64,000 nucleotides of DNA. Source: Callorhinus ursinus. Its lineage: Eukaryota; Chordata; Mammalia; Carnivora; Otariidae. How positions within the stretch are numbered: the stretch's first letter is position 1; the number at the start of each line of letters is the position of its first letter. This document shows positions 62,063-64,000 of the stretch, one piece after another. The DNA lies in assembly GCF_003265705.1 (NCBI RefSeq), contig NW_020312903.1, positions 24,658,107 to 24,722,106 on the forward strand, given 5' to 3'. Under the pieces are notes generated by a model. The model searched no databases. It was not told where the DNA came from and worked only from the letters and a program-made list of their open reading frames with translations. Both the position numbers and the translations under genes were made by a program.

Positions 62063-62354
62063 TGTGTGTCCTACTATGGATTAATCTGAATCATATGTCT
62101 TTAGAAATTAAAATCTGAAAAGAAAAAGTATTATCTTGTCATTTTCCAATTTAGTATGGAATGGATCCTCTGCCGCATTATGTTGAAGGAGCTGTATCTC
62201 ATGCATTGTTTAAACATCCTATGCAACTTGCTGTCTTATTTCAAGCCCCCATGGCAATTCTTGGACATACCTTCTGTTCTGCTGTCATGGTTAGACTTTG
62301 CAGTCGGCCAGTCATATTCCCTAAACTCTTTTCAAAAGCTGCTACGAGGTGAGC
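10905..62354 (-). CDS. NAV3: NAV3, neuron navigator 3, C-terminal 770 residues (17 exons, 5' part outside window)
   Basis: Seventeen GT-AG exons on the minus strand join in frame into 770 residues plus a TAG stop. Exons, in transcript order: 62354-62271, 53660-53549, 47544-47423, 46441-46421, 45736-45564, 43944-43791, 42377-42203, 38287-38184, 35448-35353, 35094-34926, 33589-33354, 23078-22924, 21897-21826, 21225-21029, 20081-19963, 15919-15716, 11024-10905. Residue numbers in the exon entries count from the first of these. The family is known as large cytoskeletal proteins (human NAV3 about 2,360-2,385 residues) that follow microtubule plus ends and act in neurite growth and migration. NAV3 rather than NAV1 or NAV2 is called from segments such as [19 protein letters not shown] and the [14 protein letters not shown] tail, which I recognise. 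Every junction phase matches its neighbour, and the total is an exact multiple of three. The start codon and the N-terminal domains are not in the window. Confidence 0.96.
11080..11560. promoter_or_regulatory. CpG-rich patch in the last intron
   Basis: Frequent CpG by eye, including an alternating block with GGCGCGCACACAGGCGGG around 11430-11455. It meets the look of a CpG island and lies 60-540 nt upstream (in sense) of the terminal exon. No TATA box or initiator could be assigned. An internal promoter on either strand is possible. Confidence 0.4.
11987..12111 (+). mobile_element. Can-SINE, 5'-truncated
   Basis: Begins inside the element at GGGGCTCCCTGCTCAGCGG and ends with AAATAAATAAATAAAATCTTT. 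The target duplication AATTGTCC flanks it (11979-11986 and 12112-12119), so truncation happened at insertion. Antisense in the last NAV3 intron. Confidence 0.9.
13090..13800 (+). mobile_element. L2 LINE 3' end
   Basis: Decayed L2-like sequence: ACCAATCTGCTGGACTCCC.., CTTTGATAGCTCCTCATTAT, then TGAACTGTGAGCTTCTTGAG and a TTGTTGAAAGAATG end. Recognised by order of landmarks, so edges are approximate. Confidence 0.65.
14695..14723. repeat. (TG)n microsatellite
   Basis: About fourteen uninterrupted TG units in the last intron. Confidence 0.95.
15716..15919 (-). CDS. NAV3: NAV3 exon, window exon 16
   Basis: 204 nt, phase 0 to 0, residues 664-731: [20 protein letters not shown] near the start, EDVGYEGC in the middle and [12 protein letters not shown] at the end. 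The acceptor is ATTTTTTAG and the donor GTAAGA. The Pro/Trp-rich start closes the folded domain; the second half looks flexible. Being a multiple of three, skipping it would keep frame. Confidence 0.96.
16774..16966 (+). mobile_element. Can-SINE
   Basis: Full-length, plus strand, with head CACCTGAGTGGTTCAGTGGG and A-rich tail. Perfect 11-bp target duplication CTAAAATGCAG at 16763-16773 and 16967-16977. Antisense in a NAV3 intron. Confidence 0.95.
17259..17317. repeat. Homopurine (GA)n/(GAAA)n tract
   Basis: 59 purines in a row on the plus strand, pure GA in the second half. Intronic. Confidence 0.95.
19963..20081 (-). CDS. NAV3: NAV3 exon, window exon 15
   Basis: 119 nt. It completes a split Gly and encodes residues 625-663, beginning [20 protein letters not shown] and ending VREGLQ. 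The acceptor is CTTCTTCTTAG; the donor is GTATAG, which would place a stop straight after GLQ-Val if read through. Aromatic-rich, in the C-terminal subdomain of the AAA+ module. Confidence 0.96.
21029..21225 (-). CDS. NAV3: NAV3 exon, window exon 14
   Basis: 197 nt, phase 2 to 1, residues 559-623, starting [20 protein letters not shown] and ending SSSDVTI. The acceptor is TTTGGTAG and the donor GTGAGT. The Arg/Lys-rich helix [15 protein letters not shown] could supply trans-acting arginines in a ring, which is inference. The rest is helical and Trp-containing. Confidence 0.96.
21826..21897 (-). CDS. NAV3: NAV3 exon, window exon 13 (sensor-1 region)
   Basis: 72 nt, phase 2 to 2, residues 535-557: [19 protein letters not shown] then HHNF. 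The acceptor is TATTTTCCAG and the donor GTAAAG. The strand YIIGTMN ends in Asn at residue 542, the position of the sensor-1 polar residue in AAA+ proteins. At 24 codons it is among the shortest AAA+ exons here, recognised by sequence and matching phases. Confidence 0.95.
22075..22235 (+). mobile_element. MIR fragment
   Basis: TTTCAGCTCTAGCATCC..TTTACCTTTCTAAGCCTGAG..TTATCTATAAAATAAAAAGG follows the MIR core in sense. Confidence 0.6.
22924..23078 (-). CDS. NAV3: NAV3 exon, window exon 12 (Walker B-like strand)
   Basis: 155 nt, phase 0, ending two bases into a Cys codon. Residues 483-533 run from [20 protein letters not shown] to [18 protein letters not shown] at residues 506-512 sits where Walker B is expected, but the usual catalytic Glu after Asp is Asn. 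The acceptor is TTTTTTCAAG and the donor GTATGC. The Glu-to-Asn change looks like a family trait rather than damage, because the frame and surroundings are intact. Confidence 0.96.
23965..24004 (-). other. Candidate unannotated 40-nt (poison) exon in NAV3 intron
   Basis: On the minus strand a pyrimidine tract CCTTTTCTGCCTTTAG is preceded about 40 nt upstream by TACTAAA, a near-consensus branch point. It is followed by 40 nt holding the GA-rich stretch GATGAAGAGGAGG and a near-consensus donor AGG|GTGAGT. Spliced between the phase-0 exons at 33354 and 23078 it would read Phe-stop after Lys. Expression is unknown; the call rests on splice-site quality only. Confidence 0.3.
25406..25588 (+). mobile_element. 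Can-SINE
   Basis: Full-length, plus strand, with (CT)n before GACAAATAAATAAAATCTTT. Flanked by AACAATGTAT / AATAATGTAT. Confidence 0.93.
28918..28972. repeat. (CT)n(CA)n compound microsatellite
   Basis: Pyrimidine CT units pass directly into about nineteen CA units. Intronic, beside the L1. Confidence 0.95.
29114..32137 (-). mobile_element. LINE-1 (L1M-type), 5'-truncated, dead
   Basis: About 3 kb of L1 in minus orientation: 3' region at left (29114 to about 30770) and the C-terminal part of ORF2, including reverse-transcriptase sequence, to the right. Bases 31253-30774 still read as an open ORF2 stretch with [16 protein letters not shown] and [18 protein letters not shown]. Upstream of that the frame is broken, and bases are lost around the RT active-site motif (near 31240-31260), so it cannot work. 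Imperfect 15-bp flanks CATTAAGAACATTTT / CATTAAGAAATGTTT (29099 and 32138) look like its target duplication. It lies in sense within the 10 kb NAV3 intron. Confidence 0.9.
32353..32564 (-). mobile_element. Can-SINE
   Basis: Minus orientation with GATTTTATTTATTTATTTGA at left and the tRNA-like head at right. Target duplication CAGTTTCCT at 32344-32352 and after 32569. Confidence 0.93.
32930..33180 (+). mobile_element. L2 LINE fragment
   Basis: Short L2-like piece with ATTAAGACCCAGGTCAAGTA and CTTCCAGGAAGAGTTC. It ends about 170 bp from the Walker A exon. Confidence 0.5.
33354..33589 (-). CDS. NAV3: NAV3 exon, window exon 11 (AAA+ Walker A)
   Basis: 236 nt, phase 1 to 0, residues 405-482. After [20 protein letters not shown] comes a hydrophobic strand and the P-loop GPSGTGKT at residues 441-448 (bases 33479-33456). 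This is a full Walker A, with the Lys and Thr needed to hold ATP and magnesium. A basic helix ([11 protein letters not shown]) follows. The acceptor is TTCCTTCAG and the donor GTAAGT. It is followed by the largest intron in the window (10.3 kb). Confidence 0.97.
34680..34875. repeat. 196-nt homopurine tract (GGAA/GGAAA/GAAA)
   Basis: Uninterrupted purines on the plus strand in three blocks: tetramer GGAA, pentamer GGAAA, tetramer GAAA. It starts about 50 nt after the donor of the exon at 34926, so the pre-mRNA carries a matching pyrimidine tract. Confidence 0.97.
34926..35094 (-). CDS. NAV3: NAV3 exon, window exon 10
   Basis: 169 nt, phase 0 to 1, residues 348-403, from [20 protein letters not shown] to NNIITVNLK. 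The acceptor is ATTTTAG and the donor GTAAAA. Alternating hydrophobic strands suggest a folded beta-rich segment directly N-terminal to the ATPase core. A 196-nt homopurine tract (pyrimidine in the transcript) begins about 50 nt beyond the donor. Confidence 0.96.
35353..35448 (-). CDS. NAV3: NAV3 exon, window exon 9
   Basis: 96 nt, phase 0 to 0, residues 316-347: [20 protein letters not shown] followed by [12 protein letters not shown]. The acceptor is CTTATTTAG and the donor [15 protein letters not shown] resembles a degenerate P-loop, but the canonical Walker A is in the exon at 33354-33589, so this may be only a glycine-rich turn. The intron to the next exon is short (258 nt). Confidence 0.95.
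35933..36132 (-). mobile_element. Can-SINE, older subfamily
   Basis: Minus orientation; contains the older block CTGAGATCAC..ACTGAGCTGAAACC. Flanked by a roughly 20-bp duplication, CTAAAATCTAATCTGTCTTT versus CTAAAGTCTAATCCATCTTT. Confidence 0.92.
36792..37186 (+). mobile_element. MaLR/MLT1-like solo LTR
   Basis: Starts TATGGACTGAATGTTTATGT and ends GCCACCCAATCTATAGTATTTTG..CTAAGACA, the conserved ends of mammalian MaLR LTRs, with CCTTGATCTTGG in between. No internal retroviral sequence follows. Family assignment from memory. Confidence 0.7.
38184..38287 (-). CDS. NAV3: NAV3 exon, window exon 8 (start of pre-AAA+ domain)
   Basis: 104 nt. It completes an Asp codon and encodes residues 282-315, running from [19 protein letters not shown] through VKIIVSI to GYGRAK. 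The acceptor is TTTGGTAG, with only a weak pyrimidine tract, and the donor is GTATGT. The SVKIIVSIS strand begins the folded region ahead of the P-loop. The acceptor lies just downstream (in sense) of a 66-bp alternating purine-pyrimidine tract and a SINE, an unusually crowded splice site. The Ala-Gly pair is duplicated as a GCTGGT tandem. Confidence 0.92.
38311..38376. repeat. 66-bp alternating purine-pyrimidine tract (CA/CG)
   Basis: Strict purine-pyrimidine alternation with a GTGCGCGCGCAC core and a long CA run. In the transcript it is a GU-rich stretch ending 22 nt before the acceptor of the exon at 38287. Confidence 0.97.
38411..38600 (-). mobile_element. Can-SINE, young copy beside an exon
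   Basis: Minus orientation, long T run at left, near-consensus body, perfect target duplication TGGAATTGTTT at 38400-38410 and 38600-38610. It ends only about 120 nt upstream (in sense) of the exon at 38287. Confidence 0.95.
39563..39760 (+). mobile_element. MIR fragment
   Basis: CTCTGCCTCCTACTAGTCAC, GTGATCTTGAACAAATTATT and CCTCATCTGTGAAATGGGGC match MIR core order. Confidence 0.75.
42138..42152. repeat. 15-base C run (G run in transcript)
   Basis: Fifteen consecutive C on the plus strand, 50 nt beyond the donor of the exon at 42203. Confidence 0.95.
42203..42377 (-). CDS. NAV3: NAV3 exon, window exon 7 (end of coiled coil, Ser hinge)
   Basis: 175 nt, phase 0 to phase 1. Residues 223-280 start [16 protein letters not shown] (the last heptads), pass through a Pro/Ser stretch with a run of Ser and Thr, and end [13 protein letters not shown]. 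The acceptor is CACAACAG and the donor GTAATT. The Ser-rich hinge separates the coiled coil from the AAA+ part. A 15-base G run (sense strand) lies about 50 nt after the donor. Confidence 0.95.
42731..42927 (-). mobile_element. Can-SINE
   Basis: Minus orientation with a perfect 15-bp target duplication AAATTTCTCATTTTA at 42716-42730 and 42928-42942. In the 1.4 kb intron between two coiled-coil exons. Confidence 0.95.
43791..43944 (-). CDS. NAV3: NAV3 exon, window exon 6 (second coiled coil)
   Basis: 154 nt. It completes the split Ala and encodes residues 172-222: [20 protein letters not shown], then repeating Leu/Glu/Lys heptads to MNRMQ. The acceptor is CTCTTCAG and the donor GTCAGT. The charged pattern with Leu or Ile every three to four residues is a clear coiled coil, likely for self-association. 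It ends in phase 0 and the next exon continues the helix with [10 protein letters not shown]. Confidence 0.96.
45564..45736 (-). CDS. NAV3: NAV3 exon, window exon 5 (basic and Ser-rich linker)
   Basis: 173 nt, starts in phase 0 and ends two bases into a split Ala codon. Residues 114-170 begin [18 protein letters not shown] and continue through [16 protein letters not shown] to a Ser-rich end. The acceptor is TCTTTTCAG; the donor is GTAAGT after an exon-final C. The [13 protein letters not shown] block is shared by navigator paralogues. Ser-Pro and acidic-Ser sites suggest phosphorylation, but no catalytic motif is present. Confidence 0.95.
46421..46441 (-). CDS. NAV3: NAV3 21-nt microexon (residues VNSRGSE)
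   Basis: A 21-nt cassette in the intron between the exons at 47423 and 45736, both of which meet at phase 0. It encodes V-N-S-R-G-S-E, the heptapeptide I remember between KNW and LRSS in the long human NAV3 isoform. The acceptor is TTTCTGCAAG and the donor GTGAAT. A TGC sits just before the acceptor, the arrangement reported for SRRM4-dependent neural microexons. Without it the protein reads KKKNW-LRSS directly. Neural inclusion is inference; the coding match and splice sites are seen. Confidence 0.85.
47085..47225 (-). mobile_element. MIR fragment
   Basis: GATGAGAAAACGTAGGCCCC.. then GCAAGTAGTAAGTGGCAGAG and TTGGGATTCAAACCC are the MIR core in antisense. 200 bp from the poly-Lys exon. Confidence 0.75.
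47423..47544 (-). CDS. NAV3: NAV3 exon, window exon 3 (Ser-rich, poly-Lys end)
   Basis: 122 nt. It completes the split Asp and encodes residues 67-106, beginning [14 protein letters not shown] and ending in a run of six Lys followed by Asn-Trp. The acceptor is GTTGCTAG and the donor GTAAGC. The segment is Ser-rich and basic, typical of a phosphorylated, disordered linker; the KKKKKKNW end could bind acidic surfaces or act in nuclear import, which is inference. It ends in phase 0, so the following 21-nt exon can be included or skipped without a frameshift. Confidence 0.95.
48313..48510 (-). mobile_element. Can-SINE
   Basis: Minus orientation; target duplication CCTAATTTCATTCTT / TCTAATTTCATTCTT at 48298-48312 and 48511-48525. 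Confidence 0.94.
48696..48873 (-). mobile_element. Can-SINE
   Basis: Minus orientation, 185 bp from the previous copy. Target duplication AGCATGTAGTGCTTCTTT / AGCATGTCGTGCTTCTTT, so it is an independent insertion. Confidence 0.95.
50160..50860 (+). mobile_element. L2 LINE 3' end
   Basis: Landmarks of L2 in order: CTTCAATAGATTCTCATTTT, CAGTAATCTGGTCAGTACTT, GGGAAAGGCATTCCCTGACT, and AATGGAAACAAAGATTATAT near the end. Edges approximate. Confidence 0.6.
51446..51637 (-). mobile_element. Can-SINE, young copy
   Basis: Minus orientation, near-consensus body, perfect target duplication CTCAAAAAGTTTTT at 51432-51445 and 51638-51651. Confidence 0.95.
53549..53660 (-). CDS. NAV3: NAV3 exon, window exon 2 (coiled coil)
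   Basis: 112 nt, starts in phase 0 and ends after one base of a split Asp codon. It encodes residues 29-65: [20 protein letters not shown], then a short Gly/Pro segment ending DHPPK. The acceptor is TTTCACAG and the donor GTATAT. The first 25 residues continue the heptads of the preceding exon; the Pro-containing end breaks the helix. Confidence 0.95.
55789..55970 (-). mobile_element. Can-SINE
   Basis: Minus orientation; target duplication AAAATTAAGTGTCTTT / AAAATTAAGTATCTTT at 55773-55788 and 55971-55986. Confidence 0.95.
56949..57166 (-). mobile_element. Can-SINE, older subfamily
   Basis: Minus orientation with GAGATCACGACCTGAGCC and a local duplication around AAGATCCTGATCTTGAGATC. Target duplication AAACTATATTTTTCT / AAGCTATATTTTTCT at 56934-56948 and 57167-57181. 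Confidence 0.93.
59469..59508. repeat. AT-rich palindrome with 18-bp arms
   Basis: Left arm ATATATGTAGTATATATA, loop ACTT, right arm its exact reverse complement. Intronic. Confidence 0.9.
61176..61210. repeat. Inverted repeat, 12-bp arms
   Basis: AGTTCTGTAAAG and CTTTACAGAACT separated by 11 bases. Intronic, 1 kb from the most upstream exon. Confidence 0.85.
62025..62069. repeat. (TG)n microsatellite
   Basis: About 45 bases of TG with one TATG interruption. In the transcript a (CA)n about 200 nt after the donor of the exon at 62271. Confidence 0.95.
62271..62354 (-). CDS. NAV3: NAV3 exon, window exon 1 (coiled coil)
   Basis: 84 nt, phase 0 at both ends, encoding residues 1-28, which begin [11 protein letters not shown] and end LTMTAEQK. 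The acceptor is TTCACAG and the donor GTATGT. Heptad-like Leu/Phe/Met spacing fits the start of the coiled coil that precedes the AAA+ part in navigators. Too short to stand out as an open frame, it was found by looking for the sequence expected ahead of the next exon. The intron upstream (62355 to the window end) shows no further exon that I can recognise. Confidence 0.93.
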
Positions 62355-63781
62355 CTGTGAACAAAAATGGAAGGAACACATTTTAAATGTCAGAACCTTA
62401 TATGGATGGATGAAAACTCTTGATTTTATAAAATGCTTAACTTCAGGTATTCTAACTCTTTAAATACTATGACCACCATGGTTAGCTTTCAATGATGACT
62501 CTCCTTTAACATAAATCTTTGTTTATGTCATTTCTCATAACATAATAAAATAAAATTTAAAAAAATAATAAAAATAAACCAGTTTAAATTCAGTGCTTCT
62601 GTCTCTTGACATTTAATGTGAGTTCAACTTCTGAAAAGGGATGGTATTTTGCAAATAATAACACCTTCTGACTTGCATATCACAGAGGATTTGACACCCA
62701 AAATACTGAATAAAGTTCTGAGTTGCCAAGTTTTTAGACTTAGAGCTCAAGAGGAGGTCACTGCCATAGTCAATGGACAAATGTTTCTCATTTTTATACC
62801 TGCATGATGACCTTTGGAGATATTGTTAGCTCCTTCATTGTAATGATACTCTCCTTCAAGTGTCAGACATCTGCTGACAGCTAACACATTATCCTTCCTT
62901 TTTTTGTGCATACAAAAAATGGAGTCAGAAAGAGTTGTCTTCACTTTCCAAACTCCTTTCAATAATAGGGCTTTTATTTCTACTTTATTCCCTTCAACTA
63001 AGGAAGTGCAGGGAGGCCAGCTAGAAATAATATTCAGTCATATTTTATTTAAGTTTTCATGGCTTTTGGATTTTATTTTAAATCTCAGGGAGTTATACAT
63101 ATTACAGTATAAAACCCTAACTCTTATGATTAAGAAGTATTTGACAATCTTACAGCTCTAGAATAGGGCAGTTTCTGTTGGCATGCCATTATCCAACAGC
63201 TTCACCCACAGAATATTAAGCATGGAGAGGTGTTCAATCTCTCAACAGTTGCTTGAGGAGAACCACAGATATGTTATGTTAAACCGATGGAATTTTACTG
63301 TGCCCTTCCGAAGATACAATGATAGAACATTTTACAACCTACATCCATAATAAACTATGTGTGGGGGGAAATGTGGCAATCCTTGGCAAAGATTAATTTT
63401 TTGAGAGAAGGGAGTAAAAGGACTTATTAAAATATATCACCTTGTAACTCTAGCAGAGCTGAAAGGCCAAGGTAACTATTATCAGATGGATGGCAGGAAT
63501 CCAAAGAATTAGGGCACTGGACATTTATTCCATTATTGATAATAGCAAGAAGTTTATTGCATTATTGGTAACAGCTAGAATGTACAAGTCCCTTCCGATA
63601 GTATCACAATATAAAGGTGTCTCTGTTCCTAGCACTGAGCTTATCTTGTGCTCCCTTCCTTTTCCCAACACAACAATATAAAGATAATTTGTGGAGAATA
63701 CTTCTATTAATCTTCAGTCCACCAGTACAAATCTTCATTTTTTTCCCACTCCCTCTGGCCTCTATCTCCCTACCCCACTAA

Positions 63782-63850
<69 letters not shown>

Positions 63851-64000
63851 CCTTGAGAATTATACTCCAAGGTTAGTTAGCAGATTTAATAGGATAAATA
63901 ACACTCTTAAAAAAAAAAGGAATAGTATTTTATAGTCTAAAATGTTTTCAATGACAAGGAATATCCTTGCATCAGACTTAATATATCAGAAATTAGCACA
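62355..64000 (-). other. NAV3: NAV3 intron, runs off the window
   Basis: No exon seen; the next upstream coding segment should lie beyond 64000. Contains the CT/CA repeat at 63780. Confidence 0.7.
63780..63849. repeat. (CT)n(CA)n compound microsatellite
   Basis: CT units run into CA units without interruption, in the intron at the window's right end. Confidence 0.95.

Larger units (their letters stand above)
53661..62270 (-). other. NAV3: NAV3 intron (8.6 kb)
   Basis: Two sense-oriented SINEs, an A run at 54894-54911, an L2-like end near 59520-59600, the AT palindrome and an inverted repeat. A 75-codon minus frame at 57638-57862 is open but unidentified. Confidence 0.7.

Noticed and set aside
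1..64000. CRISPR arrays, operons, prophage, tRNA or rRNA genes
   Set aside because: All composition, repeats and splice structure are mammalian nuclear. The tRNA-like heads belong to SINEs, and no intact tRNA cloverleaf was found.

Overview
The window is vertebrate nuclear DNA from a carnivoran, most likely an arctoid (bear, pinniped or mustelid group). It holds fourteen copies of the tRNA-derived carnivore Can-SINE, almost all with readable target-site duplications. Their internal sequence is the arctoid form, with a head like GGCTCAGTNGGTTAAGCG and a tail of AAATAAATAAAATCTTT, not the dog-specific SINEC_Cf form. The species call is inference from these repeats.

One gene is supported: the 3' part of NAV3 (neuron navigator 3) on the minus strand. 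I traced 17 consecutive exons from position 62354 down to the stop codon at 10905, with GT-AG junctions and a continuous reading frame (2313 coding bases, 770 residues plus stop, if the 21-base microexon is included). The upstream exons, which encode the calponin-homology and Ser-rich N-terminal two thirds, lie beyond 64000. The visible part encodes, in order: a coiled coil; a Ser-rich and Lys-rich linker with the microexon; a second coiled coil; a Ser-rich hinge; and the C-terminal AAA+ module, with Walker A in the exon at 33354-33589, a Walker B-like LDN in the exon at 22924-23078 and a sensor-1-like Asn in the exon at 21826-21897. A short acidic/Ser tail ends the protein. The 3' UTR runs to about 8540, where an AATAAA hexamer with a following GU-rich stretch is the best poly(A) site.

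Layout: 1-8539 is intergenic DNA downstream of NAV3, with two SINEs and MIR fragments. 8540-11024 is the terminal exon, including a CpG-rich UTR patch. 11025-15715 is the last intron, with a second CpG-rich patch. 15716-23078 holds the exons of the C-terminal half of the AAA+ module. 23079-33353 is a 10 kb intron with a 3 kb truncated L1 and a possible poison exon. 33354-47544 is a dense exon cluster. 47545-62270 carries two long introns around one exon. 62271-62354 is the most upstream exon seen.

Nothing in the window is prokaryotic, viral-genomic or CRISPR-like. The main points for follow-up are the 21-nt microexon, the candidate poison exon at 23965-24004, unusual DNA tracts lying within about 50 nt of splice sites, and a CpG-rich last intron with a long frame open into the terminal exon. 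Gene identity rests on protein recognition from memory; no alignment or database search was run.
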